Assembly (NCBI GenBank): GCA_003254905.1
Contig: QANU01073111.1
Span: 1,855,558-1,919,557 of the forward strand
Origin: Nissolia schottii
Taxonomy: Eukaryota; Streptophyta; Magnoliopsida; Fabales; Fabaceae
DNA: 64,000 nt
Direction: 5' to 3'
Shown here: in pieces, positions 1-26,368 of the stretch
Layout of the letters: every line of letters begins with the position of its first letter
Numbering within the stretch: the first letter of the stretch is position 1
Program-made: the position numbers and the translations under genes
Notes under the pieces: model-generated
Seen by the model: the letters and a program-made list of their open reading frames with translations, nothing else
Told to the model about the DNA's origin: nothing
Databases searched by the model: none

Positions 1-831
1 GGTATAACACGAGTGCAGTGGGTATACACTTTATACCTAGCTACATCTCAAATCCGATACCTCTAATTAAATTAGAATAATTCTCATCAGTTGATCTATG
101 CATTCCGATGAATTGATTTACGCGCTCGTTAGTATTAGTATAGAAGAGAAGATTAGAGAATGGAGTTATCATAAGAAAATTTTGTGCATACTTTTAAAGT
201 ACATTTAATGTATGTTTCATAAGCATTATTAGTCATTAATGTGTTCTAAGAGTACAGAAGAATTTATCCTGGAAACTTAGAAATTGCTCATAGTTTTTTG
301 TTTAACTTTGATGCACTGATGATGCAAAAATCTTTATGCAGTCGTTCAATCAATTCATTCCATTTAAGTGACCATTTAAGTAGTTTGTATGATAGTCGAT
401 TATATTTAATGATGCGTCAGTATATGATTAGATGACAATATAAATTTATATTGTGAATGTATTCCAATTAAATTCTAAGTAAAATCATCTCAAAGTGATT
501 GTGAGAAATTATGTGATTGACAGATTGATGAGCAAGATTTCCAGAAGCACAAACGGTTCATGAGCCCAAAGCACCAGTCTAAATTAAAGAGAAAAAACAG
601 CTTAGTCCTATTCTGTAATTTCAAAAAGAATGGCACTAAGATGATTCGACCCAAAGATGAATAAACAGATTTATGCCAAATGGGTCTGAAGAAAATATTG
701 GGCCTCTGAATTTTAAGTATGAGCCTATAATGTTTTTGAGCCCCAAATTACCGAGCTGTTGTCAAAAGAAAAATATGGATTAGTTTTGGCTACACAACGA
801 GAAAATAATAATAATAAGGCAAAAACACCTA
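1..831. other. intergenic, no gene seen
   Basis: AT-rich spacer with stops in all frames. I see no conserved protein motif, RNA gene or clear repeat before the inverted-repeat element that begins at 832. Confidence 0.6.
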
Positions 832-1570
832 TAAGGATGTGAAAATAAGTCAAGTGGTTCGTCAGTGTCTTTGGCGCGATTTATTTAAAGCCTAATAAAA
901 CATGATTTATTTATTAAACAAGTCTTTTTTAGTTAAATGGACTTGGCTATAAAAAAAAAGTTTATTAAGTCCAACAAGTCGGACTTTATATATATTATAA
1001 AAAAAATTGAATATTGAAAACATTTGCTTAAAATGAAAATTAAATATGGTCTTATTCCTATAATTTAATCTAACTAGGCTCAAAATCTCTTGTGGTGCTC
1101 ATCTCTCACTCCCTCAAATGTCTCTTCATATGTTGGTGTCACCACCGTCCACGCCTTTTCTCATGAAAATCTCACTAAGTTCAAGTTGTCATCACAACAT
1201 TTAGTTGTGTTAATTATTAATTTATTTTTTCTTGCAATGTCACTCGAATCTTTGTGTAATAATAATTTTTTTAGTTACTTATATAGTATATCTTCTTTCA
1301 TGCTTGAATATTTCATGTTAATGACTTGATTAGATACATAGTATGTAAAGCTTCATTAATAGATAATATCTAAACTTTTTTTTTTTGTCTTTGTTTTAAG
1401 AAGACTTTTAAATAACCCTTCAAGCCAAGTTAAACTTTTAAAAATGTTAGACCGAACCTTAAAAATAACCTATAATAGACAACAGGCCCAAGCTTAGACC
1501 AAATAATTTCGAAGCAGGCTAAGCCTGTTTTAACCAAAGTCTAACTTGACTCAACCTATTCACATCCCTA
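832..1570. mobile_element. hAT-like non-autonomous inverted-repeat element
   Basis: The left end (832-855, beginning TAAGGATGTGAAAATA) and the reverse complement of the right end (1544-1570, beginning TAGGGATGTGAATAGG) match over about 25 bases, ending in the shared AGTCAAGT. The TAGGGATGTGAA form is typical of hAT terminal repeats. The 739-bp interior has no long reading frame, so this would be a non-autonomous copy. I could not see a convincing 8-bp target duplication, so the superfamily is inferred from the termini only. Confidence 0.5.
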
Positions 1571-4500
1571 AGCATCGACTTCTCAAGGTTTGATGAAATA
1601 GCAACTAACTCCAAACTTCTCCCAATATAAAATCCCACTCCGATTAATTGACCACATAAAATGATTTAAGAATACACTAAATTTAAAAAATACATTGATT
1701 TAAGAATACACTAAATTTAAAAAGTTACAGATATTATGAAATTGACAATATTAATAACTATAATTAAATGAGTAAACCTTTAAATTCGTGTTTAATGTTA
1801 GAAATCAAATTAGTTCTCATGGTTGCCAAAAGTCGATCAAATTGATGCCAAAAGACTAATTCGACCAGCTTTTAGTAATATTGAGGATGAATTTAATACT
1901 TTTTATAGTTTGGGGATAAATTTCACCGACACCGCAAACTTTGATGACAAATTTAAAGTTTTAAGCATAATTAAATTAAGGACGTTACATAGAAAAAAAA
2001 CAATTAATGTTGCATTAAAACATGAGTTGAACAAATATTTAAAACTCTAATTTAATAAAATTTGAACACTTATTTTAAAAGGAAAAGAATAATCCTAGCA
2101 TATAAGAGAGGTTTGTTATGTCTTTTTTGGAGAATTACCTATGAAGCAAGCTATCAAAATTGATATGGTTACATGATCCAAGGCGAGTCAATTTAGTTTC
2201 GTCAACATGTATTATACTGTGCGCCACAGGAGACAGCATTAACTAACTCAAGCATACATGAACATTAACCTAAGCAAGCTCACTTGTTNCCCATAAACAA
2301 TAAATAAATGAAATAAAATAAATAAATAAATAAAATGCGTACAACTAGACATGGCCAAGAGGAAGTCATGTGCCTTCAAAAAAGCAAGGAATCCCAAGAT
2401 TTTGTGCCAATAATGAATCTTTGAGATATGGTTATTATATCAGCCAGAGGCTATCATGCACAATTGAATACTATAGTGCATAGCCAATGATGGCTCTTTG
2501 AATAATCATAAATTAATCCACAGGGGTCGTGTTCGGATGCTTATAGGGCGTATCAGGATCTTTGAACATGCGATTTTAGGAGCCAACTCCAAGGAAGCAA
2601 CTTTCTTTAGTTTCACTCTTTTGTATCGAGGTTTCTTCAATGAATCAATATGTTTTGCATATTCCAGCTAAATGGGTTGTTTTGCCTGCCTCATCTTTCA
2701 TTCATGGATTGATATGACTCAAGTTTGGTACATGAATTTTCATGTTAAAGAATCATTTGTAAATATTTTGTAAGTATTATATAAACTCAGAATTATTTTT
2801 CATAGTAAAAACTATAATTAGAGGTAAATAATGTTGAGAGACGACCAATAAAACCATTAAATTTAAGTTTTTGAGAGACATAATTTTTAACATGGTATTA
2901 TAATTAATATGAAATTATTGTCCATTTTAATTTTTAAAAAATGTTTCACGTTACAAGTCAAAATAATTATTATAGGAGGAGGCACGTAAAAAATAAAAAC
3001 CTGTGAGAATGATGGTTCTCGTTGAAAAATGTTGTATGCTGTCTAGCTGATTGAAATTTCTCATTTCCCCCCTAATAAATACTTATATATTTCACCACAT
3101 CCAATCCAGCTAGCTAATCTAAGTGAAATCTATAATTGGCTTATCATTATCGCAGTTATCTAATGTGCTATTTTGGGAGATACGTGAGAGAGACTGTTCT
3201 GATGGTGGGGTATAAGTTTAAGATACAATTAAGAGCTTGTGATAATGGAAATTGTGATCTAAATCTTATTCCATTATACAATGAGAAACTTCTTATGGCC
3301 AGCTCATTAAGACTGTCCTTTTCTTCAGTTATACGATGGGGCTATACTTTTAATAATACTGCTTGCGCGTCTATTGGTGGAATGATGATTAAAATATACA
3401 CAAAACAATTAATTGATTTATGGTTTGGATCAAACTCCTCCAATCAAAGGCCAGCAGATAGAAATTCCTTAGCATGTAAACGAATTTTCTTGTGTAACCA
3501 GAATCAGGTAATATGGTTAGATGTAAATATTTACCTTTGGAGTAATAACAAGGGAAGATTTTGCATTGATTTATTTCATGTGTTTTTATCGCAATAATGT
3601 CAATCTAAAATGACAACCATTTTTATTTTTAGGTTCATTCATAAATTAATGCATATAAATATATTTTTGCATTTAGATATATTAATTTTTAAATCAATTT
3701 AAAAAGTGAAAGTAAAAGTAAAAATTATTTTAGATAAGAGAAGGTACATAGAAATTTTCTCTTATTTTTTTTTCCTTGTACCAGACAAAAAAATGTAAAT
3801 CTAAGTAAGGCGTATAAAATGATTGAATCAACGGTAAAAGTTTCTACGTAGTTACACCATGTAAATTATGTACATTTTTCATTTGAAGAAAAAGGTTTTT
3901 CTGTGAAAATCATTCGCATATAGAGGGAAACATAACATCCTCCAATTATATTAACTTTTGCAATCGTAATCGTATCTGAAAACCATATATGCTAAAGTAC
4001 CTTTTTATGCACTTCAAGGGGCAAAGACAACAATCAAACATAGTGGAGTCGGCATTTAACTAAAAGATGATTTGTCAACTATTAACAAGCATTTTGTTTG
4101 CATTAAGCAGATTAATTATCATTATTGATAAGTCACTATCTCCCTTATTTTCCACCAAACCCTCTCTTTTTTAAAAAGTGATTGTCTGTGTGTACAGATA
4201 TACTATTCTGTGTTAGTAGCTTTTTACTATGTAGGCGCACACAAGTATTTTTCACGTGAATTAATTACAAACACAAAGCCATTGATAACTCCAAATTAGC
4301 AAGTAAGAAGGATTTATTTAGGAAGATTAATGAGATCGCTGTCAATTTTGGATTACACTATTCTCATTTTTCATTCAAATATTAATAGTGAAATAATAAA
4401 AACATCCCTCTACTAAATTAAGAAAATAAAATTTGTTATTCTTAAGAATAACAGAGAAACAAATTACTGCTAAATAAAAGTCAACCTTTCACATGAATAT

Positions 4501-4719
4501 TTTCAATTAAACTGGTTTGAAAGTTTAACATTTGTTGAAAGCAGGTAACTTTGACCTAAATACAAATCACGTAAAAAAAAATCTCAAGGATGTATTTTGA
4601 AAGAGAAAAAAAGCTGTCGACTGTTGACTCTAATTTGATCTATCATTATAAACAGGATTCTGTTGAAAGCATTTTTACTCTCGTCGTTCAAAATAATACA
4701 TCCCTCTTTACAGCTTTCA
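1571..4719. other. intergenic spacer with one short direct duplication
   Basis: Mostly AT-rich DNA. At 1662-1729 a segment of about 33 bp (core ATTTAAGAATACACTAAATT) occurs twice in tandem. One ambiguous base is at 2289. Apart from the unassigned reading frame at 3163-3597 I see nothing gene-like. Confidence 0.5.
3163..3597 (+). other. unassigned open reading frame, 144 codons
   Basis: The first ATG of an otherwise longer open frame gives 144 residues. I recognise no domain, signal peptide or transmembrane pattern, and the composition looks like translated AT-rich spacer (many Ile, Tyr, Asn). A TATA-like AAATACTTATATA lies about 80 bp upstream, which keeps it from being dismissed outright. 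It could be a young gene, part of a decayed one, or chance. Nothing in the neighbourhood suggests a role. Confidence 0.12.
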
Positions 4720-5577
4720 GATTCACAAGGAATCCAATTGCAGTACAGTCGGGTATGATCGTATCCACAGAGAGTTGCAAAAATACCGTTCTTGAGTTTG
4801 TTAATTAAACAATGAAGTGAAGGATTGGTGATTTGATATTTAGATAAATAAATAAATAACAGAAAGATAAATAGGCAACAAAGTAGAGACAGATCAGGAA
4901 GCTTGTTGGGTTTTGAATCCTATTATAATTTCATGCATTCATAACTTAAACATCAGAATTATCATTTCGTTGATTCCTCACCATCAGTTCTTAACTTGTT
5001 CATCGCTCTCGCGCATGAAAAGATCACAGGTTTCCCTTGTTATGCTGTCACTCTCGCACACAAACTTAACAAAGTACACCAGCATTATTTTAGATGTTAA
5101 AAGCGACTAATATTCCTAACTCTATCTCTAGCAATTAGGTTTATTAGATGAATTGATTTAGTTCCAACTTATGATGCCGTTCTCACGCGCAACCAAACAG
5201 TTTGAAATCATGCTTTAGGTAGCTAAGCTAAAACAAGCATTAAGAGTAAAATCGATTCATGCAAATCATAGAAAATGATAGATTCATTAATGTAAAAGTA
5301 CATGGATACAATCAGTCTATAATAATCATCAAAATCCCAACAACAAGAGGATTACAAATCCATCTTACAAGAGTATCTCGGAGGCAAGGTGATGGACGCT
5401 TACCATGACACGTTCTCACGCTATCATGACGACGTCCGCCGTGCTTCCTTGATTCTCCCGGCTCCTTCACTAGCCTCCTCTTTGTTGCTAAACTAACTTA
5501 GGATTTGAAATTGAAATGAAATGAGAGAAAGGAGAATTCTGAAAGGTAAATGATGCCTTGATTGTGTGAGCCTCGGC

Positions 5578-5591
5578 CTCTATTTATAGGC
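5578..5591 (-). promoter_or_regulatory. TATA box of the minus-strand LTR
   Basis: The reverse complement reads CCTATAAATAGAGG, a near-perfect plant TATA box. The palindrome cluster at 5607-5895 lies directly upstream in this orientation, which is where U3 enhancer elements are expected. Confidence 0.5.
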
Positions 5592-5606
5592 CGAGTTTGA
5601 GGGTCA

Positions 5607-5895
5607 CCGCTGAGCGGTCTGAGTGCACCGCTCAGCGGTTTGAGTTTTCTTCACCGCCACGTTTCCTCTGAATGGTGGCTCTGCTCTGACATTATCTGTC
5701 AGAGCCGCTGAGCGGCATGCGGTGCGCTGAGCGGTGTCAGAGCAGGGTGGCATTGCGGCTGCAGGTGCGGCTGCAGAGCTTCCTTCACGGCTAAGTTTCT
5801 TCACCTTGAAGCAAGGTCCGCTGAGCGGTTAGATCCCATCCGCTGAGCGGTTCCTTCGTGCTAGCCGCTGAGCGGTATTTGTCACCGCTGAGCGG
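5607..5895. repeat. eight copies of the interrupted palindrome CCGCTGAGCGG
   Basis: Copies start at about 5607, 5628 (as CCGCTCAGCGG), 5705, 5724 (GCGCTGAGCGG), 5818, 5840, 5865 and 5885. Each is an inverted repeat of five bases around one central base. Spacing is irregular (19-94 bp), so this is not a simple tandem repeat. The block is much richer in GC than its surroundings and sits just upstream of the LTR TATA box. Confidence 0.85.
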
Positions 5896-6110
5896 TGGTG
5901 CATATGCCTTTGCTCTTCGTTTGCCCCTTTTTGCTCTTTGTTTCCTTTCTCTGTGGGATTTCTCTTTGATCTTTTATCTTGCATCCATCTCTAGAACATT
6001 TTATAACTCCTACAAAAGTGGAGAATTTTAATCAGATAATTCGTTAAACTTAAGCAGACAGGTGCCTTTTCAATAGTTAAAATCGCGTACTTTTGGCACC
6101 TAACAGATTC

Positions 6111-7291
6111 TAATGTAGTATTTGATTAATCTCTTGTGTAATGATTTTTTTTCTTTCTGGAAACTATATTCTATAATAGAATCGTATTGGCCTTTAAAGT
6201 AGAAAGCGAGTTGAAGGGAATGCATAAACGTCAGAGAATCTTACAATTACAAGAACATTAGTGTTTAGAAAAGTAGTAAAACAATTTAACAATAAATTCG
6301 GGCAATATGAGGATAATAATAATTTAAAAGTTCATCGCTGCTTAAGAAATGCCCGCAGGATAATAATTAGAAACCACATGGAATGGAAGAAAATAGTCAA
6401 AGATTTAATCTTGCTACAATAATATTTTTCACATTTTAGTGTATAAAATATAAAATAAATTATAATAACATAACAATCCATCATTATATCATTTTATCTT
6501 TATCATCATTTTTTTTTTTCCTTATCTAATCACCATCACCTGATTACATATCATTTTTGGTATCGCTCCTGATAAAGTTATTACATGTAAGTAGAAAAAA
6601 TGTTAAAAGTCATTGTCTATTCATCAAAACACTGTCCAATAAATGAGAAAATATTCTGATTGGATTCTGTATGAGCGCGTGAATAGCACGCGTAGAGTTT
6701 TTTTTTTTCCTTTTCTTTTTCCCCTGCAAAAAATGAAGACAACACAAAAACATTGAATTGCACATACTTGCATCATCATCAGCATCCACTCATGCCACAG
6801 TTCCAGCTAAGATTATGAATAGGAACCTTCATCCTTCATCTTCATCTTCATCTTCTTCTTCAATTTCTCACCCGTTAATCCCTTAACCCCTTTTTCTATC
6901 TCTTTTTCATTCATCTTTCACATACCGTACATAGTTACATATTCTTCCCACTTTCTCTTTCCAAAGTTGCACACATATGCACAAAAAGGCACCAACTTTT
7001 TTTTTTTTTTTTTTTTATAACTTGCCCTTTTCTCTCTCTCGTTTTTAATTGCTCCTTCACATTACCCTCATCACGCCCCTTATTCTCTCCCTTTCATATT
7101 TGTCCCTTAAACCAATAAAAATCCAATTTTTAGTCTTCTTTTTTAGCTGCAGTGTCTCCCTCCTCTGTTTCATTGCCGATTCTGGGGTTTTTTTGGGGTT
7201 TCAGATCCGTAAAGTTAGAAGCTTTTTTATTGCTCTGTTTCGTTGTTTTGGTTGGTCGCGTCAATTTGTGGATACTTTTTGTGTTGAGAAA
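6111..7291 (+). promoter_or_regulatory. upstream region and 5' leader of the response regulator
   Basis: AT-rich upstream DNA passes into CT-rich leader from about 6830 (TCTTCATCTTC runs, a T-tract of about 20 at 6998-7017 and CTCTCTCTC), typical of plant 5' untranslated regions. I cannot fix the start of transcription. The frame of the coding region stays open upstream of 7292, but no ATG is used there. Confidence 0.4.
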
Positions 7292-10200
7292 ATGACGGTA
7301 GAGAATGGAGTGAATGATCCCAGTGATCAATTTCCGAAAGGAATGCGTGTTCTTGCAGTTGATGATGACCCCACATGCCTCATGGTCTTGGAAACTCTGC
7401 TCCGAAGATGTCAATATCATGGTTTGCTTCTTCTGTTCTTAGTTTTTTGTTTGGGTTTATCTTTTCATTTTTTTGTGGTTTTTGATTTGTGGCTTTGTGC
7501 TTTGTCCTTTTAGGTTAATTGCGAAGAATTTGTGATTTCTCATTGGTCACGAGACTCTCTAATCTTGTACTAGTTCTAATTTTTAGTTAGCCCCAACTCC
7601 TTCAAGCTGTTCCAGTTTTCATTTTTTTTTTCAGTATTGTTGCTGAAATGTTTTTGGGTTGATCATTTTTTTTTTGTTTCTTGTGTCTTCCCCTAATTTT
7701 GATTCTTTTTGATTCATTTTTGTTGGGTTTCAATTCAGGACTAAACTATTTGGTCACGGTTAGGTTTCTTCTTTGAATGAACATTCCTCAGTTGTTTTGT
7801 GTGCTGGATGTATGTGCAATGTGTTATACTTGTACTCTTGATGTTTCATGGTGATATTCATTTCACTAGCTACTATCTATCTGCTTGGGCAGTTGGGTTG
7901 ATTAAATCTCGGATTTCTTAATAAAATGAATTTTCATTTAATTAATAAATCTATGTTTAAATTATTTCATTTCCCTTTAAAAATTGATAGTCATAATACT
8001 TTTGAAAGAACTTTTGGCTGAAAGATTTTCAATGACTTATAATCTTGACATATATTGAAAATCTACTAATAATTATATGACTCATTTTTTTTAAGGAATA
8101 TTTAGAAATGTTAGATCATACCAAAATAAATTACTATTTTCCTCTTATTTTTTTACTTATTTTTTTCTACAAGGGATGTGTATTTTAAGTATCTATAAAT
8201 AATTTTAATTTCAAAAACCAATATATATTAATGTTCTTATAAAAGTTAATAGAAAGTTAAATTTTGTGACAATGGCCACATTGTCAATTTAGTGAATCAA
8301 CTTTTATAACTATATATTTGTATATAACATATGGTTGGTGAACTTTGCTGCAGTAACCACAACTAGTCAAGCAGTAAAGGCATTGACACTGTTGAGAGAA
8401 AACAAGTTTGACCTGGTAATCAGTGATGTGCACATGCCTGACATGGATGGATTTAAGTTGCTTGAGCTTGTGGGACTTGAGATGGACCTACCTGTCATAA
8501 GTAAGCAGGATTCTTATGTACAATCTTCAGCAATTAATCTTTTGGCTCATTTTGATTCTTGCTATTGATTGTTGATGATATTATTATTAGTCCAATTGGA
8601 CAGTTAATTTTAGATTTCAAATAATGGGGTTTTGGTTTCCTACTTTTCTTGTGTAAATATTTAACTCTATTTTGTTTACTTCATAATAGTCCTAGTCCTT
8701 GTCATTCTAGAGAATTTATTATGCTTTATAATTTATTTTTTAATCAATACCTTTTTTATTAGAAAAGCTTGATGTTATGAACTGTTTGAATACAGTGTTG
8801 TCTGCAAATGGTGATACAAAGCTGGTGATGAAGGGGATTTCTCATGGAGCTTGTGATTATCTTCTGAAACCTGTGAGAATTGAAGAGCTGAAGAACATTT
8901 GGCAGCATGTAATCAGGAGGAAGAAGTTTGATTCGAAGGAGAAGAACAAAACCAGCAACCTTGACAAACATACTTCTGATAGTGGCAACGGGATAGGGTC
9001 AGCAGGAACAGGAAATTCAGATCAAAATGGGAAGCTGAATAAGAAAAGGAAGGACCAGGATGATGATGAAGATGAGGAGCAAGATAATGGCCATGACAAT
9101 GACGATCCGTCAGCCCAGAAGAAGCCTCGAGTTGTTTGGTCTGTGGATCTTCACCGCAAGTTTGTCGCTGCTGTTAATCAGTTAGGCATTGACAGTATGT
9201 TCTTCAGTCTCTAATTCTATATTTAATATACAAATCAATTGTGTCTATAGTTTTTCTCAATTTGTAAGAGCTTAATAAAAAATTGACTCTCATTAGCAAT
9301 CCATTTTTCAGAATGATTTGGGATATGATTATTCCGTTAAGAATCATTATGATTATGATTACTCTTCCTCGTAATTGGTGCTACTTGGGATAAACATGTC
9401 ACATGCATCCCTAGAATCGTATGCAATGCCATTAAGTTTTCAATTACTTAATGTGAGTGTGGGTCTAACAATATTTTGTTTTACTGGCAGAGGCTGTGCC
9501 TAAAAAGATTCTTGATTTGATGAATGTCGAAAAGCTGACGAGGGAGAATGTGGCCAGCCATCTCCAGGCAATTTTCCTTCTTGTTTCTTTGTTTCTTTGT
9601 TTATTTGAACATAACACAAACCTTGTCACTCACGGAATGTTTCTGGTTTATGTAATGGCTGCAGAAATATAGGCTTTATCTGAAAAGAATCAGCTGCGTT
9701 GCAAACCAACAGGCTAATATGGTAGCAGCCCTAGGCAGCGCAGATCCATCCTATTTGAGAATGGGTTCTGTGAGCGGTGTTGGACATTTGCAAGCACTTG
9801 GTGGTCCTGGACAGTTTCCTAACAATGCTTTCAGATCCTTTCCACCTAGTGGGATAATTAGTAGATTGAACACTCCGGCTGGACTCAATGTGCATGGATT
9901 TCCTTCTTCTGGAGTATTCCAGTTGGGTCAATCACCGAATGTAAACAACTCCACCGCCGAGCAGCTCAAGTTTCAGTCATCCATAGTTCCTGTTAATCAG
10001 AATGGTGTTCAGGGAATGCCAGTGTCTATGGGGCTGGATCCATCGCAACACAATAAGGGTGTTATTTCTGTTCAAAACATGGCCACTGGCATTGATGCTA
10101 AACCAAATTTGCCCATTGCGAGTAAACTCCCAGATCCAAGAACAAGAGTAATCCCCTCTGGCTCGCAAACACCGCTTCAGGGTATCTCAAACAATGCCTT

Positions 10201-11476
10201 GATGTTGGAAGCACAACGTCCACAAGACACGCAAGGGGTTCGAGAATATGAAAGTTCAACTTCTTCAGTACCCTCTCAGCATTCGGAATTTGCTTTCTCT
10301 TTGCTGGATCAAGGTAGGTATAATGATAGTTGGTCAAGTGCTGTGCAGCCATCTGGGATCCAGATGAGTTCTTACCCGCCAAGTGAATGTTTTAGACAGA
10401 CAGCTATGCCTTCTACGGATAGCATGGCTTCTTTACCCTTGCAAGGGGGGAATCCGAGTGTTATTTCATCTATCACTTCGCTGCCCAATCAAGCCCTCAA
10501 TTCAATGCCGGACATGCACTCCCAAGGTGTGATTTTTACTAATAGACCCGGTCATACGAGCACCGAGGTGCCCTTTCAAGGGTGGGATGACAACAATCAA
10601 GATGCTAGTTACCATTCAAATGTTATTGGTGCTGTTGGTTCAGCAGGTCATACACCAACAAACCCAGCCTTGCACAGAAACTTGGACTTCAATTTTGGCG
10701 ATACCTTACAAATGAAGCGCGACGGGGCGGTGAACTTAATTAAAGAGACCTCATTGAAGCCACATCAGGGGAATATCATGAACCAGCAGAAGTCTCAACA
10801 TAATCGCTTCTCTAATAATGTTGGTTCTCTGGAAGACTTGGTCTGTTCAATGATGAAACAGGTAATAACATTTATACAACATGATGGGGAATTTCCCATT
10901 GATGTTTCTGTGTGATTTCTTTTTCTCGGATTTCTTTCCCCCATCAGTCTCCTTTGATTAGGTAGTGAATATGAAGGTATCAGCATTGCTACATTAATTT
11001 GTGTCTATTATAGACACAAGTCCTGAATTAAGACTTGCATCGTTACATAGCACTTTTACATGAAGACTTGATAGATGTTATTCTGTTTTACTTGCTTGTT
11101 AAAATTCATATGCTACATACGTTAAGTTGTTAACCCAACAAAAAAATGTCTCACATTTCATTGATGTCCATTGCTGTAGACCAGCCGGCTCACAATAATA
11201 AACCCTTACTACCGCTGTCCTTTTGAACTTTTTCAGATTGGGGTGAAAAAACATCGTGTTTATCTAATAGAATATGTAGCTTCTTGTTTTAGCATTTAAT
11301 TTTGTGGTCTATCATATTCAGTGTGTGTTGATTTTTTGAATGTTGTTATGTCCTAAATATTTTACTTTCATACTCTCATCTGTTGCTGTGTTCATGTCAC
11401 GCAGGATCAAGATGAGATGAAATTGTTGGACGGAGACTTCATTTGCGATAATTATTCCGGTGGGATATCAATGTGA
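7292..11476 (+). CDS. ARR12: type-B response regulator (ARR10/ARR12-like transcription factor)
   Basis: This is a nuclear transcription factor at the end of the cytokinin His-Asp phosphorelay. Exons read as 7292-7421, 8354-8500, 8796-9194, 9491-9567, 9665-10861 and 11405-11476; phases agree throughout and give 673 residues. The receiver domain (about 17-122) shows the acidic pair in VLAVDDDP (D24, D25), the phospho-acceptor D68 in [11 protein letters not shown] and K117 in YLLKPVR. An acidic stretch follows, then a GARP/Myb-like DNA-binding domain (about 201-260: [12 protein letters not shown] to NVASHLQKYR). A Gln/Ser/Pro-rich activation region ends in the [12 protein letters not shown] motif seen in ARR12. 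The start MTVENG, the [10 protein letters not shown] context and the end motif favour ARR12/ARR10 over ARR1/ARR2. Intron 4 starts with GC (CAG|GCAATT) rather than GT. PKL lies convergent downstream. Confidence 0.92.
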
Positions 11477-12914
11477 TCAAGTTTGGTATATATGATCTAC
11501 ATGCATGCATGTCATGTCATAACTTGATGAATTTTGTATTGTGACAAGCCCCCTCCCTTTATCATGTTTAGTCAGTTTTGTATTCTAGTGTTCTGCAGGG
11601 TATAGCTTCTCTCTCTAGATTACACTTTTTCTTGGGTCAACTTCTCTAGGTTTCTTTTTCATCAAGGGCTTTCTCATTCTGTAAAATTGCATTGTTGTCC
11701 ATCCGACAATGCCTGATCTGGGGTTGATCATGTCGTTGAATTTGCTAGATATGCTGTTTTGTTAGAAAAATTTGTTATTGGTCCATAAATAAGATGTTTA
11801 TGAAGACAATAAGCACGGTTTCCTCTATTTATGTTTTCAAATGTTTTGGCCTGCTAAAATGCTTGCATTTATTATTTTTTGAGTGGTGTTACTATAGACC
11901 TTGATTCACATAAAACTCTACTAATAATACATCAATCACACATTAAAATTTAGTGTTCAATATATTTCATGGGTAAAGTTTACCATGAACTCGGATACAC
12001 TATATCATGTTACTTATTTTATGGCATAAAAAATGGCATTTATTTGGTATACCTGTTGGTCAAATATAGTGCCGGTGCATGTACTGCCACAATTTATTGT
12101 GCAAATCGCTGTAGCAAATCGCTCGACTGCACGAAGATATTTTACTTGAGGAAGACGCCAATAAAAGAAGACCGACACAGACCCATAAATCATCTGCAGA
12201 AGCACATCCAAAGTATCCAAAGCCTTGGGTTCTCTTTCAACTGTTTACTCCTGCTTACTCTTTCAAAATTTACTCAAATATGTCGAAAATGCAGTTATAT
12301 GCTTTCGCTCTTGTTGTCTTGCCACTATTATTTTTCATGTTAGAAGTCATTCAAAATGGCATAGGAAAATTTCGCCAGTTTTCAGCTCACTCCCAAATAC
12401 AGACAATCGGTAACATGCTTCAGAATTTACCGGGTGGCAGGTAAGTATTCAAGTGATCGCTCAGCTAAATTCATCTCCTTCATTACTTGAAGACCATATA
12501 ATCAAATCTTTAAGATCAACAAAATCCAATGAACTTTGTCGCTAGCAATTCGGAGCACATTTAGTTCGCACTTAATGGCCATCAAAGGCTCGTTAGCAAT
12601 GAACAAGTTTTTGGTTATACATCTTATATCACTTAACAGTTCTCTCTCTATTGCCCTTCTTTGAAATCATCTCTAAAAATGATATTTCACCTAAACTCAC
12701 TTTTTTCCTTACATCATTTGCAGACACAAATAACTTGAATTACATTAAAAGCACTTCTACTATATCTAAATCAAATGGACAGTTGATAACTACCATATTG
12801 CTATGAAGCCTTTTAGTTTTAAATCTACTTCACTTTTAAGGAGCACAAAAGAAAGTTGATTGAGACTATTATGCTACACGGTACAACAAATATGATGTCT
12901 ATAGGGCATTGCAA
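11477..12914. other. convergent intergenic region between the response regulator and PKL
   Basis: It holds the 3' untranslated regions of both genes, which point towards each other. Open frames between 11969 and 12413 overlap on both strands and resemble no family, so I treat them as chance. No transposon ends are visible. Confidence 0.5.
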
Positions 12915-26363
<13,449 letters not shown>

Positions 26364-26368
26364 GTTCT

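Larger units (their letters stand above)
4725..6105 (-). mobile_element. probable solo LTR (1381 bp), minus orientation
   Basis: The block is flanked by the same five bases, GATTC, at 4720-4724 and 6106-6110, as expected of an LTR-retrotransposon target duplication. Read on the minus strand it begins TGTTAGGTGCCAAAAG. It contains a TATA box (CTATAAATAGAGG) with a cluster of GC-rich palindromes upstream of it, and it ends with a CTGTGGATACGATCATACC stretch of the kind found near the 3' ends of plant Ty3/gypsy LTRs. The last bases (CCTTGT) are not the canonical CA, so the left boundary may be imprecise or mutated. A partial relative lies at 42980-43190. No coding sequence is present. Confidence 0.6.

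Noticed and set aside
1823..2050. 75-codon frame
   Set aside because: It begins at TTG, has the composition of AT-rich spacer and matches no family I know.
5604..5804. Minus-strand frame rich in Ala and Arg
   Set aside because: It is caused by the GC-rich palindrome repeats of the LTR; no domain.
7049..7291. N-terminal extension of the response regulator
   Set aside because: The frame is open upstream, but it would start at TTG, runs through CT-rich leader, and ARR12-type proteins begin at MTVE.
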